DNA of 64,000 nucleotides from the NCBI RefSeq assembly GCF_026410385.1, contig NZ_JAPMLT010000001.1, forward strand, positions 62,001-126,000, in the 5' to 3' direction. Within the stretch, counting starts at the first letter, position 1; each line of letters opens with the position of its first letter. The stretch is from Tumebacillus lacus (GTDB lineage: Bacteria > Bacillota > Bacilli > Tumebacillales > Tumebacillaceae). A program made the position numbers and the translations under genes. The notes under the pieces were generated by a model, which worked only from the letters and a program-made list of their open reading frames with translations, had not been told where the DNA came from and did not search any database. Shown here piece by piece: positions 24,607-33,708 of this stretch.

Positions 24607-25856
24607 TCTGCTTTGACCTGTTGGTCAAAACGTTCGACGCGGCGGGTATAATCCCATTGAGGCGCGCCCGGCTGCGGGATGGGATAGCCTTGCGCGTAGA
24701 GGCGGCTGGCACGGATGTCCAGCTCCAACATCGGAGATTTTTCTTTTGGCAAGTTGGTCAGAATAGGGACACGAGCGACCTCGGTTGCCTGCCTGAGCAA
24801 CCGGCGGCCCCGCTCGGTAAAGCCGAGAACGCGGATATAGTCCGGTCCGTCAGCCATGCGGAGCGCCGCTTGTTGGTCGCGGGTCAGCCCCAGCAAAATC
24901 GCCGTCAGAGCCCGTTGGATCTTCGTCCAAGTGAAACGTTTGGTCTTGACCAAAGAGATCAGTTCTTGCACCGTCTGCGCGTTTCTGGCGGCTTCCAGAA
25001 GACGGTGCTCCAGCCCTTCGTCGACGCCGACATAGCCGGACAGCTCGGCCGGAGTGGCGCGCAGGAGCAGAGAGAAGATCGTCTGGGCGAAGTTTTCCCA
25101 CCGCATCGGCCCGCGTCCTGCGGCAAACTCCGCTTGAAGGATGCGGTAGGAGGTGGCGGGGAGAAGCGGTTCTGCGGTCGCGAGCCCGGTCTCGAGGGTC
25201 GCTTTGCGGATCGCAGTCGCGCTGGCGATCTTCGGGTGGGTGATCCGCTCCTCGTTGTAGCCTGCCGCGATGCGGGTGATCGTCGTCGGTCGGATCGAAG
25301 AGCCGAGCTTGTGCAGGGCAGCCAGGTATTCGAGGCCGAGCATGTTGTTCGGCGAGGCGGCCAGAGCGGCGTCCAATCCGGCGTCGCCCGACGCGTAGCG
25401 GACGAGCGCGGCGGAGGCGGCCCGGGGATAAGATTGACCTTTTGCCAATTCTTCGCGAATATACTCTTGTAGAAGCGGGGGTTCGTCCGCTATGATGGTG
25501 CTAAGCGTTTGCAATGCTGCGATGTCGCCGCTCTCGCTGCCAAAGCACAGCGAGTCGACGACGCCGAGACGGTCGAGCACAGCCACCGACCCGTAGGCGA
25601 ACCACGACGCGCTCTGCGTCGAATACGCGACAGGCATCTCCAGCACGAGGTCGACACCTTGCGCGAGCGCCATCTGGGCGCGGGCCCATTTGTTCAGAAT
25701 CGCCGGTTCCCCGCGCTGAAGAAAGTGGCCGCTCATCACGGCGACAACAGCGTCTGCTCCAGTGGACAAGCGGGCCTGTTCGACGTGATAGAGGTGGCCG
25801 TTGTGCATCGGGTTGTATTCAACGATCACGCCGGTGACGTGAGTTGAGGCATGCAT
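24585..25856 (-). CDS. tmcAL: tRNA(Met) cytidine acetate ligase (YlbM family)
   Basis: A 423-residue enzyme that acetylates the wobble cytidine of elongator tRNA-Met using acetate and ATP. The N-terminal nucleotidyltransferase-like motif GVIVEYNPMHNGHLYHV carries the HxGH-type site, and GVDLVLEMPVAYSTQSA follows. On the minus strand the ATG at 25856 follows GGGAGGGG. It lies in the rsmD-rpmF block, between the Lon-like protease and yceD, but is inverted relative to its neighbours. Confidence 0.92.
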   Translation of the reverse strand: MHASTHVTGVIVEYNPMHNGHLYHVEQARLSTGADAVVAVMSGHFLQRGEPAILNKWARAQMALAQGVDLVLEMPVAYSTQSASWFAYGSVAVLDRLGVVDSLCFGSESGDIAALQTLSTIIADEPPLLQEYIREELAKGQSYPRAASAALVRYASGDAGLDAALAASPNNMLGLEYLAALHKLGSSIRPTTITRIAAGYNEERITHPKIASATAIRKATLETGLATAEPLLPATSYRILQAEFAAGRGPMRWENFAQTIFSLLLRATPAELSGYVGVDEGLEHRLLEAARNAQTVQELISLVKTKRFTWTKIQRALTAILLGLTRDQQAALRMADGPDYIRVLGFTERGRRLLRQATEVARVPILTNLPKEKSPMLELDIRASRLYAQGYPIPQPGAPQWDYTRRVERFDQQVKADKKGPQL

Positions 25857-25913
25857 GAGAAAATCCCCTCCCGGACTCCATTTCTAGCGTCATTATAGCA
25901 ATCAGACTCTTTA

Positions 25914-25942
25914 TTGACAATTTGCCAATCACTAGCTATAAT
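25914..25942 (+). promoter_or_regulatory. Perfect consensus sigma-A promoter for yceD-rpmF
   Basis: TTGACA at 25914-25919, 17 bases, TATAAT at 25937-25942: a full match to consensus. It fixes the yceD start downstream of the -10, at TTG 25971. Confidence 0.9.
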
Positions 25943-25970
25943 GAACTCTGTTGCTTACGAGGTGATATCG

Positions 25971-26504
25971 TTGAAACTGCGTTGGCGTGATTTGAGAGAG
26001 CGCTCGGAAGGCGTATCTCTGCACGAGACGATCGAATGGCCGAATCTCACCAAAGAGAATCGACAATTGATCGCCATTGAGCCTTTTGATGTTCAGGTGC
26101 ACGGTTCGGAAACGAACGGGATCGGTATCGTCAAGGGTGATCTTAAGAGCAGAGCTACCTACCGTTGTTCCCGATGCCTCTGCGATTTCACGGAAGAGTT
26201 GCACGTTCCGATCGCAGAGCACTTTGTACAGAAAGAGGATGACGAGCTTTCCGAAGCCGATCTGTTCGCGGGCCTTGATGAGCAAGATCGCACCCCGGTA
26301 ACAGGGGACACCCTTGATCTTTCGCCTCATCTTGAGCAAGCGGTTCATCTCGCTCTGCCGTATAATCCGGTATGCAAACAAGATTGTGCTGGATTGTGTC
26401 CAGAGTGCGGCGTAAACCGCAACGAGGTGACGTGTTCGTGCAACACGGAACGAATCGATCCTCGACTGGCAGATCTGGCCAAGTTTTTTGAAAAAGATTC
26501 CTAG
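25971..26504 (+). CDS. DUF177/YceD family protein (YlbN-like)
   Basis: A 177-residue protein of the YceD family, which precedes rpmF in most bacteria and has been tied to 23S rRNA maturation in E. coli and plants. Four cysteines in two pairs (YRCSRC and CGLCPEC-like CAGLCPEC) suggest zinc binding. The TTG start follows GAGGTGA; earlier in-frame ATGs lie in or upstream of the promoter and cannot be used. rpmF starts 40 bases downstream. Confidence 0.88.
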   Translation: MKLRWRDLRERSEGVSLHETIEWPNLTKENRQLIAIEPFDVQVHGSETNGIGIVKGDLKSRATYRCSRCLCDFTEELHVPIAEHFVQKEDDELSEADLFAGLDEQDRTPVTGDTLDLSPHLEQAVHLALPYNPVCKQDCAGLCPECGVNRNEVTCSCNTERIDPRLADLAKFFEKDS

Positions 26505-26544
26505 TAAGCTTTTTTGCCTTTTCTGGTAAGGAGGTGTTTTTAAG

Positions 26545-26721
26545 ATGGCAGTACCACAGCGACGCACGTCCAAGACGCGTAAGCGCATGCGCCGTACGCA
26601 CTTCAAGATCTCGGCTCCGGGTATGGTTGAATGCCCGCAATGCCATGAAATGAAGCTGGCTCATCGCATCTGCAAGAACTGCGGTTCCTACAAAGGCCGC
26701 ACCGTTGTTGAAAACAACTAA
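26545..26721 (+). CDS. rpmF: 50S ribosomal protein L32
   Basis: A 58-residue L32 beginning [19 protein letters not shown], with two CxxC pairs (CPQC and CKNC) that bind zinc. AAGGAGGTG precedes the ATG. Short but unmistakable; it is the second gene of the strongly promoted yceD-rpmF unit and is followed by a terminator. Confidence 0.96.
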   Translation: MAVPQRRTSKTRKRMRRTHFKISAPGMVECPQCHEMKLAHRICKNCGSYKGRTVVENN

Positions 26722-26733
26722 TTCTTGCGCGTT

Positions 26734-26767
26734 AAAAAGCAAGTGTGCATCAGCCACTTGCTTTTTT
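26734..26767 (+). terminator. Terminator after rpmF
   Basis: AAAAAGCAAGTG pairs with CACTTGCTTTTTT around a 9-base loop; T run follows. Confidence 0.85.
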
Positions 26768-26804
26768 ACTTTGTTCAGCAAAAAGACTCCGAAAATCGCA
26801 CCGC

Positions 26805-26857
26805 AAAAAAAGAAACGTTCCGACAAAGAAATCGGTTGTACGAACGGTTCTTTTTTT
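26805..26857 (+). terminator. Second hairpin between rpmF and fapR
   Basis: AAAAAAAGAA-CGTTC pairs with GAACG-TTCTTTTTTT, with an inner CCGA/TCGG. It is symmetrical with A and T runs and may act as a backup terminator insulating the fapR promoter. Confidence 0.5.
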
Positions 26858-26869
26858 ATATACTTGTTC

Positions 26870-26884
26870 TAGCACTAGGTACTA
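26870..26884 (+). promoter_or_regulatory. FapR operator upstream of fapR
   Basis: TAGCACTAGGTACTA is an imperfect inverted repeat (TAGNAC-TAG-GTNCTA) resembling the FapR box of Bacillus (TTAGTACC-type half-sites). It overlaps a plausible -10 (TACTAT) and lies 38 bases before the fapR start. FapR bound here would block transcription until malonyl-CoA releases it. Inference from similarity and position. Confidence 0.55.
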
Positions 26885-26922
26885 TGAGCGACTAGAAGCC
26901 CTGGGTGAGGAGGGTGATACAT

Positions 26923-27525
26923 ATGGCTGCTGTAAGGAACAAACGGCAACGGCAACATGAATTGACCGCCCTGATCGAGAGCGAGCCGTTCCTCACCGAT
27001 GAGGATCTGGCGGAGCGCTTTAGGGTCAGCGTGCAGACGATCCGACTGGATCGCCTCGCCCTCGGGATACCGGAGCTGCGGGAGCGGATTCGAGCGGTTG
27101 CCACGAACAAGCAGGAAGAACTTCGCTCGCTGGAGGTCACCGAGGTGATCGGTGAGTTGATCGAGCTCGATCTCAACCGGATGGCGATCTCGATCTTGGA
27201 GATCAGCCCGGAGCACGTGTTCTCCCGGACCAAGATCGCCAGGGGACACTACTTGTTTGCGCAGGCCAATTCGCTCGCCGTCTCGGTAATCGACGCGGAG
27301 ATCGTGCTGACAGGCAGCGCCGAGGTGCGATTTATCCGACCCGTCAAAGAAAACGAGCGATTGATCTCCAAGGCGGTCGTGGTGGAAAACCGCGACGACC
27401 GGGCTTTGGTCGAGGTTCGATCCAAATCGGGCGACGAATATGTGTTCGAAGGTCAATTTGTAGTATTTAAAATGACAGTGCATAGAATGGAGAATGGAGG
27501 GGCGCCTGTTGAAAATCGCGATTGA
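26923..27525 (+). CDS. fapR: Transcriptional repressor of fatty acid synthesis FapR
   Basis: A 200-residue repressor with an N-terminal helix-turn-helix (LTDEDLAERFRVSVQTIRLDR, about 25-45) and a C-terminal hotdog-fold effector domain (HYLFAQANSLAVSVIDAEIVLTGSA) that binds malonyl-CoA. The ATG at 26923 follows GTGAGGAGGGTG. It heads the lipid cluster and has a FapR-like operator in front, so it probably autoregulates. It overlaps plsX by 17 bases. Confidence 0.95.
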   Translation: MAAVRNKRQRQHELTALIESEPFLTDEDLAERFRVSVQTIRLDRLALGIPELRERIRAVATNKQEELRSLEVTEVIGELIELDLNRMAISILEISPEHVFSRTKIARGHYLFAQANSLAVSVIDAEIVLTGSAEVRFIRPVKENERLISKAVVVENRDDRALVEVRSKSGDEYVFEGQFVVFKMTVHRMENGGAPVENRD

Positions 27526-28510
27526 TGCGATGGGCGGTGACAACGCGCCGGACGCGATTGTTGCCGGCACCGTGCTCGCAGCCCGTGAAAACCCGGCCGT
27601 TACGCTGGTGCTGGTCGGGGATGAAAACGCGATCAAGCGTTGCCTTGGACAAGATGCCCCGCGCAACATTGAGGTCGTGCATACCACAGAAGTGATTGAA
27701 GCGGAGGACGAGCCTGTGCGCGCCGTCCGTCGCAAAAAAGACGCCTCGATGGTCGTCGCGGCCCGCATGGTCAAAGAAGGACAGGCGGACGGCGTCGTCT
27801 CCGCCGGAAACACCGGCGCACTGATGGCTGCGGGTCTGTTGGTCGTCGGCCGCATTCGCGACATCGACCGTCCGGCGCTGGCTTCGGTCTGGCCGACGAT
27901 GGGCGGCAAGGCGATGCTGGTGCTCGACGTCGGTGCCAATATGGACGCCGAGGCGAACCACCTGTATCAATACGCTTTGATGGCCAACGTTTACGCCAAG
28001 GTCGTGCTCGGGATGCCAGAGCCGCGCATCGGTCTGCTCAACGTCGGCTCCGAGCCGGGCAAAGGGGACAAGTTGCGCAAAGAAGCCTACGGGCTTTTGG
28101 AAAACGGGCCGTTCCGCTTCGCCGGCAACATCGAGGCGCGGGAAGCGCTGAACGATCGTTGCGATGTTTTGGTCGCCGATGGTTTTACCGGCAACAATAT
28201 GTTGAAACTGATAGAGGGTTTCGGCTTGGGGTTGTTTGACCAACTGAAGCGCATCTTTTTGGCCAACACGTTGTCCAAGTTGGCAGCTGCGGTCTTGAAA
28301 CCGGGTCTGACCGCGTTTAAAAAACGTTTCGACTATACCGAATACGGCGGCGCTCCGCTGCTTGGCATTGACGGCGCAGTGATCAAGGCGCACGGTTCGT
28401 CCAACGACCGTGCCTTCCAGATGGCGATCACGCAGGCGATTCGCTTCCTCGACGGCAACGTCTTGGAGCAGATCCGCACCGATCTGACCAAAACGACGGA
28501 GACAGTCTGA
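27509..28510 (+). CDS. plsX: Phosphate acyltransferase PlsX
   Basis: A 333-residue enzyme that converts acyl-ACP to acyl-phosphate, the acyl donor for glycerolipid synthesis. The N-terminus LKIAIDAMGGDNAP and the VSAGNTGALMAAG segment are diagnostic. The TTG start follows GGAGGGG inside the end of fapR; an in-frame ATG at 27494 overlaps that site and is less likely. Confidence 0.95.
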   Translation: MKIAIDAMGGDNAPDAIVAGTVLAARENPAVTLVLVGDENAIKRCLGQDAPRNIEVVHTTEVIEAEDEPVRAVRRKKDASMVVAARMVKEGQADGVVSAGNTGALMAAGLLVVGRIRDIDRPALASVWPTMGGKAMLVLDVGANMDAEANHLYQYALMANVYAKVVLGMPEPRIGLLNVGSEPGKGDKLRKEAYGLLENGPFRFAGNIEAREALNDRCDVLVADGFTGNNMLKLIEGFGLGLFDQLKRIFLANTLSKLAAAVLKPGLTAFKKRFDYTEYGGAPLLGIDGAVIKAHGSSNDRAFQMAITQAIRFLDGNVLEQIRTDLTKTTETV

Positions 28511-28551
28511 GCCGATAGCATCATGGTTTTACGGGAGAGGAGAACGACAGA

Positions 28552-29538
28552 GTGACCAAGATTCCTGTTGGTATTTTGGGGACGGGTTCCGCAGTTCCAG
28601 AGCAAGTGCTCACCAATGACGATCTCGCGCTGCGAGTGGACACCAGTGACGAATGGATTCGTACCCGCACGGGGATTCGTGAGCGGCGCATCGCTGATCG
28701 CGACACGGCGAGTTCTGACTTGGCGGTCTTGGCCGCAGAAAAGGCGATGCAGGCGGCGGGCATCACGCCGGAAGAGATCGGTGTGGTGATCTGCGCCACC
28801 GTCACGCCCGACCACATGTTTCCGGCGACGGCCTGCCTCGTGCAGGAGCGCATCGGTGCGAAACAGGCAGCCGCTTTTGATCTGTCGGCCGGCTGCTCTT
28901 CCTTCCTGTACGCGCTCTCGACGGCCGTTCCGATGTTGCAGACGGGCATGTACCGCTATGCGCTCGTGATCGGCGTGGAGACGCTGTCAAAGATCATGGA
29001 CTTTGAAGATCGCTCCACCTGTGTGCTCTTTGGCGACGGTGCCGGTGCGGCCGTTCTGGGCACGGTAGAAGAGGGGAAAGGATTTTTGTCCTTCGAGATG
29101 GGCGCGGACGGCGGCGGCGGTCAACTGTTGATTCAACAGGCGGGCGGTTCGCGGATTCCGGCTTCCCAAGAGAGTGTGTTGGCACGCCAACACTATATCT
29201 CCATGGCCGGGAGCGAAGTGTTTAAATTTGCGGTGCGCGTGATCGGTTCCTCGTCGGAGGCCGCTTTGAAAAAGGCGGGCTATACAAAGGACGATATCGA
29301 CTACCTGATCCCGCACCAGGCCAACGTTCGGATCATCGACGCGGCCACGAACCGTTTGGGTCTCGACCCGGAAAAAGTGTTCGTCAATTTGGATCGCTAC
29401 GGCAACATGTCGTCCGCTTCGATACCTGTGGCACTTGACGAAGCGGTACGAACTGGTAAGATTCAAGAGGGTGACTTGCTCGTCCTCTGCGGGTTCGGCG
29501 CTGGGCTGACCTGGGGCGCGACAGTCGTCCGCTGGTAG
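28552..29538 (+). CDS. fabH: Beta-ketoacyl-ACP synthase III
   Basis: A 328-residue initiating condensing enzyme that joins acyl-CoA to malonyl-ACP. The catalytic Cys lies in AFDLSAGCSSFLYAL, His in PHQANVRIIDAA, and Asn in NLDRYGNMSSAS. In branched-chain producers it sets chain type. B. subtilis keeps its two fabH genes outside the fapR cluster; here it is between plsX and fabD. The GTG start follows GGGAGAGGAG. Confidence 0.95.
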   Translation: MTKIPVGILGTGSAVPEQVLTNDDLALRVDTSDEWIRTRTGIRERRIADRDTASSDLAVLAAEKAMQAAGITPEEIGVVICATVTPDHMFPATACLVQERIGAKQAAAFDLSAGCSSFLYALSTAVPMLQTGMYRYALVIGVETLSKIMDFEDRSTCVLFGDGAGAAVLGTVEEGKGFLSFEMGADGGGGQLLIQQAGGSRIPASQESVLARQHYISMAGSEVFKFAVRVIGSSSEAALKKAGYTKDDIDYLIPHQANVRIIDAATNRLGLDPEKVFVNLDRYGNMSSASIPVALDEAVRTGKIQEGDLLVLCGFGAGLTWGATVVRW

Positions 29539-29570
29539 TTGGTAAGAGAAGACGCGAGGAGGTAGCGACA

Positions 29571-30518
29571 ATGTCGAAGTACGCATTTGTATTCCCTGGA
29601 CAGGGAGCGCAAGTCGTCGGCATGGGCAAGGCGATGGCCGATGCCTATCCGGAGGCGGCCGCGATCTTCAAACAAGCGGACGAAGCGCTGGGATTCTCTT
29701 TGTCAGAGATCATCTGGGAAGGTCCGGAGGACAAGCTCCGCCTGACCTACTACACCCAACCCGCGATCTTGACGGCCAGCATCGCTCTGTACGAAGTGTT
29801 TAAAAAAGAAGGCATCGTGCCGGTGTGCACGGCGGGGCACTCGCTGGGCGAGTACTCCGCGCTTGTGGCAGCCGGTGCGCTGACATTCTCGGACGCAGTG
29901 CGTCTGGTACATATGCGCGGCACCTACATGGACGAGGCGGTTCCGGCCGGTCAAGGGGCGATGAGTGCCGTGATGGGCATGGATCGCGAGGAACTGTCTG
30001 CGATCTGCGCCGACGTGAGCGCGGCTCACGGTCCGGTTGAACTGGCAAACGTCAACTGCCCGGGTCAGATCGTCATCTCCGGCAAAGCGGAGGCGGTGTC
30101 GAAGGCGGGCGAGGTGATCAAGGAGCTCGATCGCAGCGGCGTGCGGGTGATTCCGCTGGTCGTCAGCGGTCCGTTCCACTCCTCGTTGATGGCGCCGGCA
30201 GCAGACCGACTGGCTGAGCAACTGGCGGCAGCGGATGTCCGCGATGCGCAAGTTCCGGTGATCGCCAACTGCACGGCGTCTCCGGTCAGCACCGCAAACG
30301 AGATCCGTACCGCGCTCAAAGAGCAGGTGGCATCGGCAGTCCTCTGGGAGGACTCGGTGCGCACGATGCTGGAACTCGGTGTCGACACGTTCGTCGAGAT
30401 CGGCCCGGGCAAAGTGCTCTCCGGCTTGATCAAGAAGGTCGACCGTAAGCTCCAGACGTTCTCGATCCAGACGCCGGAGACGCTCGACGCCGCGCTCGCA
30501 GCCATCAAGGGGGAATAA
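29571..30518 (+). CDS. fabD: Malonyl-CoA:ACP transacylase
   Basis: A 315-residue enzyme loading malonate onto ACP. FPGQGAQVVGMG at the N-terminus, the nucleophile Ser in GHSLGEYSALVAAGAL, the Arg in RLVHMRG, and the His in VSGPFHSSLM are all in place. The ATG follows GCGAGGAGGTAG. Confidence 0.96.
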   Translation: MSKYAFVFPGQGAQVVGMGKAMADAYPEAAAIFKQADEALGFSLSEIIWEGPEDKLRLTYYTQPAILTASIALYEVFKKEGIVPVCTAGHSLGEYSALVAAGALTFSDAVRLVHMRGTYMDEAVPAGQGAMSAVMGMDREELSAICADVSAAHGPVELANVNCPGQIVISGKAEAVSKAGEVIKELDRSGVRVIPLVVSGPFHSSLMAPAADRLAEQLAAADVRDAQVPVIANCTASPVSTANEIRTALKEQVASAVLWEDSVRTMLELGVDTFVEIGPGKVLSGLIKKVDRKLQTFSIQTPETLDAALAAIKGE

Positions 30519-30523
30519 CAGCC

Positions 30524-31264
30524 ATGTTAAGCGGAAAAGTAGCACTGGTCACCGGCGGCTCTCGCGGGATCGGCCGCGCGATCAGCCTTGAGTTGGCCTC
30601 GCAAGGCGCGAAGGTCGTCGTCAACTATGCAGGCAGTCAATCGGCCGCTGAAGAAGTGGTGGCGATGATCAAAGAGCAAGGCGGCGAAGCGATTGCTGTG
30701 CAAGGCGACGTCGCAAGCTATGAAGACGCGGAGAAGATGGTGCAGTCGACGCTCGACGCGTTCGGTCGGGTCGACATCCTCGTCAACAACGCCGGCATCA
30801 CCCGCGACAATCTCCTCATTCGCATGAAGGAGGAGGAGTGGGACAGCGTGTTGAACACCAACCTCAAAGGCGTGTTTCACTGCACGAAGGCTGTCGCTCG
30901 CACAATGATGAAACAACGTGCAGGTCGGATCATCAACATCACCTCGGTGGTGGGCGTGATCGGCAACCCGGGTCAAGCCAACTACGTCTCGGCCAAAGCG
31001 GGCGTGATCGGGCTGACCAAGTCGAACGCGAAGGAACTGTCGTCTCGCGGCATCACCGTCAATGCGGTGGCACCGGGTTACATCGAGACGGACATGACCG
31101 ACAAGCTCGGCGAGGATGTGAAAGGCAAGCTGTTTGAGGCGATCCCGCTGCAGCGGCTCGGTCGCCCTGAAGATATCGCGAACGCCGTTTCGTTCTTGGC
31201 GTCCGACAAGGCCGCTTATATCACCGGCCAAGTGCTGAACATCGACGGCGGCATGGTGATGTAA
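30524..31264 (+). CDS. fabG: 3-oxoacyl-ACP reductase
   Basis: A 246-residue short-chain dehydrogenase that reduces beta-ketoacyl-ACP with NADPH. It has the TGGSRGIGRAI cofactor loop, NNAG, a catalytic Ser in TSVVG, and the YxxxK pair in NYVSAKAG. It starts 5 bases after fabD and is cotranscribed with it. Confidence 0.96.
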   Translation: MLSGKVALVTGGSRGIGRAISLELASQGAKVVVNYAGSQSAAEEVVAMIKEQGGEAIAVQGDVASYEDAEKMVQSTLDAFGRVDILVNNAGITRDNLLIRMKEEEWDSVLNTNLKGVFHCTKAVARTMMKQRAGRIINITSVVGVIGNPGQANYVSAKAGVIGLTKSNAKELSSRGITVNAVAPGYIETDMTDKLGEDVKGKLFEAIPLQRLGRPEDIANAVSFLASDKAAYITGQVLNIDGGMVM

Positions 31265-31313
31265 CGAATCGTCGTCGTGCAACCGTTGACTCTTGAGGGG
31301 AGGTGAACACATA

Positions 31314-31550
31314 ATGTCCGCAGAAATCTTTGACCGCGTAAAAAACATCATCGTAGATCGTCTGGGTGTCGAAGAGGGTGAAATCTCTCTGCAGTCTTCT
31401 TTCAAAGACGACCTCGGCGCAGACTCCCTGGACGTAGTCGAACTGGTAATGGAACTGGAAGACGAGTTCGATATGGAAATCTCCGATGAAGATGCTGAAA
31501 AGATCAACACTGTAGGTGACGTCGTCACGTACATTGCTTCTCAGAAGTAA
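31314..31550 (+). CDS. acpP: Acyl carrier protein
   Basis: A 78-residue acidic carrier; the phosphopantetheine-accepting serine is in [12 protein letters not shown]. The ATG at 31314 follows GAGGGGAGGTGAAC. Codon use shifts toward that of highly expressed genes (for example CTG, GAA, TCT). A long hairpin lies between it and fabF. Confidence 0.97.
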   Translation: MSAEIFDRVKNIIVDRLGVEEGEISLQSSFKDDLGADSLDVVELVMELEDEFDMEISDEDAEKINTVGDVVTYIASQK

Positions 31551-31568
31551 TCTTCACCGTTGAAATGG

Positions 31569-31617
31569 AGGAGTCCCGTGACGCACAACTGCACGATCGG
31601 GACTTCTCTTTTCTCTA
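31569..31617 (+). terminator. Hairpin between acpP and fabF
   Basis: GAGGAGTCCCG at 31569-31579 pairs with CGGGACTTCTC at 31599-31609 (one wobble), followed by a T-rich tract TTTTCTCT. It may partly terminate after acpP, giving more ACP than FabF, or protect the acpP 3' end. Confidence 0.6.
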
Positions 31618-31667
31618 CGTATGACGAACAGCTACAATAGCACTGTAAAGCGAAGGTGACTCTCAAC

Positions 31668-32912
31668 ATGAAAAGACGTGTAGTAATCACCGGTATGGGT
31701 GTCATTTCTCCGGTCGGGAATGACGTCGAGACGTTTTGGAACAGCTTGATCAACGGAAAATCAGGAATCCGGAAGATTGACCGCTTTGACACAGAGGGCT
31801 TTGCCACAACGATTGCAGGCCAAGTGGTCGACTTCAATCCGGAAGACTTTATCGATAGAAAAGAAGCTCGCAAAATGGACCGTTTCGTGCAGTATTCGGT
31901 GGCGGCGGCGATCCAAGCGATGAATCAATCGGGTCTGAAACTCGATCAGGAGAACGCAGAGCGCGTCGGTGTTTACATCGGCTCCGGCATCGGCGGTCTC
32001 GAGACGCTGTGCGAGCAACACTCGATCTTGAAAGAGCGCGGTCCGCGCCGCGTGTCCCCGTTCTTCATCCCGATGATGATCGGTGACATGGCGTCCGGCC
32101 AAGTTTCGATCTACTTTGGCGCCAAAGGTCCGAACTCCTCGCCGATCTCGGCGTGCGCGACCGGCACCAACGCGATCGGCGATGCTTCCAAGATCATCGA
32201 ACGGGGCGCGGCTGACGTCATGCTGACCGGCGGATCGGAGGCAGCGGTGCTGCCGCTGACAGTGGCCGGGTTCAACGCGGCGAAAGCGATGTCCACATCC
32301 TACAACGAAACGCCGGAAAAAGCGTCTCGCCCGTTTGATAAGGATCGTGACGGCTTTGTCCTCGGCGAAGGTGCGGGCGTGCTCGTGCTGGAAGAGTTGG
32401 AACACGCGAAGAAGCGCGGTGCGACAATCCTCGCCGAAGTGGTCGGCTACGGCATGAGCGGCGACGCCTACCACATCACCGCACCGGCTCCGGAAGGCGA
32501 AGGGGCGGCGCGGGCGATGAAGGCGGCACTGCATGACGCGGGGATCGAACCGAGCGCAATCGGCTACATCAACGCACACGGCACCTCGACCGAGTTCAAT
32601 GATTTCTTCGAGACGCAAGCTGTGAAGAGCGCGTTTGGCGAGCATGCCTACAAACTGGCGATGTCGTCGACCAAGTCGATGACCGGTCATCTGCTGGGTG
32701 CTGCGGGCGCAATCGAAGCGGTCGCCTGCGTGCAAGCGTTGCGCGAAGGCATCTTGCCGCCGACGACCAACCTCGACCAACCGGGTGAAGGTTGCGACCT
32801 CGACTATGTGGCCAATGTAGCGCGCAAAGCGGATGTCGAATATGTCATGTCCAATTCTCTTGGATTTGGCGGGCATAATGCGTCGATCATTATAAGAAAA
32901 TATAACGACTGA
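31668..32912 (+). CDS. fabF: Beta-ketoacyl-ACP synthase II
   Basis: A 414-residue elongating condensing enzyme. The Cys-His-His triad lies in [23 protein letters not shown] and [10 protein letters not shown]; the C-terminal [11 protein letters not shown] is also standard. The ATG at 31668 follows AAGGTGA; an in-frame GTG at 31656 lies within that site. Confidence 0.96.
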   Translation: MKRRVVITGMGVISPVGNDVETFWNSLINGKSGIRKIDRFDTEGFATTIAGQVVDFNPEDFIDRKEARKMDRFVQYSVAAAIQAMNQSGLKLDQENAERVGVYIGSGIGGLETLCEQHSILKERGPRRVSPFFIPMMIGDMASGQVSIYFGAKGPNSSPISACATGTNAIGDASKIIERGAADVMLTGGSEAAVLPLTVAGFNAAKAMSTSYNETPEKASRPFDKDRDGFVLGEGAGVLVLEELEHAKKRGATILAEVVGYGMSGDAYHITAPAPEGEGAARAMKAALHDAGIEPSAIGYINAHGTSTEFNDFFETQAVKSAFGEHAYKLAMSSTKSMTGHLLGAAGAIEAVACVQALREGILPPTTNLDQPGEGCDLDYVANVARKADVEYVMSNSLGFGGHNASIIIRKYND

Positions 32913-32924
32913 GCAACACGTTCT

Positions 32925-32951
32925 TCCCTGGCATTCCGGCAACGGGTGCCA
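32925..32951 (+). other. Hairpin between fabF and rnc
   Basis: CCCTGGCA / TGCCAGGG, a perfect 8-bp stem without a directly adjoining T run (TTTTAG follows 9 bases later). It could be a weak terminator or an RNA processing site upstream of rnc. Role unknown. Confidence 0.4.
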
Positions 32952-32982
32952 GGGCATCTCCATTTTAGGGTCAGGTGAGCAG

Positions 32983-33675
32983 ATGATGGGTCAATTCGAG
33001 AAACTGCTGTCGAATTTGGACATCAAGTTTGAGAATCGCAAGCTGTTGAAACAGGCGTTCACACACGCCTCGTACCGCAACGAACATCGCACGGAGGCCG
33101 GTCAGGACAACGAGCGGCTGGAGTTCCTCGGCGATGCTGTGTTGGAACTGCTCGTCAGTGAGTATCTGTTTTTGAAGTATCCGAAGATGCCGGAGGGAGA
33201 GTTGACCCGTCTGCGGGCTGCGATCGTCTGTGAACCGTCGCTGGTGCGTTTTGCCACCAAGCTGGAGTTCGACAAGTACATCCGGCTCGGGCGCGGTGAG
33301 GAGATCTCCGGCGGCCGCAAGCGTCCGGCGTTGCTCGCCGATGTGTTTGAGGCGTTTGTCGGGGCTTTCTATCTTGATCAGGGACTGATGGCAGTCAAGG
33401 ATTTCCTGCATCGCTTCGTCGTCTCGGAACTCCAAGACGTCAATGCGCCGCTTCTGTCCGACTACAAGACCATGTTGCAAGAGCATGTCCAGCGTGAAGG
33501 GCTCGGCGCGCTCGTCTACCAGATCCTCGAAGAACGTGGCCCGGCGCACAACCGCGAGTTTGTCGCCCGCGTGATGCTCGACCAAAAGCCGATGGGCGAA
33601 GGGTCGGGGCGTTCGAAAAAGGAAGCGGAGCAGCATGCCGCCCGGATGACGATGATGATGCTCGGCAAGATCTGA
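32983..33675 (+). CDS. rnc: Ribonuclease III
   Basis: A 230-residue double-strand RNA endonuclease for rRNA processing. The signature [15 protein letters not shown] and [16 protein letters not shown] hold the metal-binding acidic residues; a C-terminal dsRNA-binding domain ends [28 protein letters not shown] precedes the ATG; a second Met follows immediately. rnc precedes smc in B. subtilis; here about 3.4 kb of minus-strand genes intervene. Confidence 0.95.
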   Translation: MMGQFEKLLSNLDIKFENRKLLKQAFTHASYRNEHRTEAGQDNERLEFLGDAVLELLVSEYLFLKYPKMPEGELTRLRAAIVCEPSLVRFATKLEFDKYIRLGRGEEISGGRKRPALLADVFEAFVGAFYLDQGLMAVKDFLHRFVVSELQDVNAPLLSDYKTMLQEHVQREGLGALVYQILEERGPAHNREFVARVMLDQKPMGEGSGRSKKEAEQHAARMTMMMLGKI

Positions 33676-33708
33676 GCTGGGCTTCCTGGAGTGATCAGGT
33701 CGAATGGC

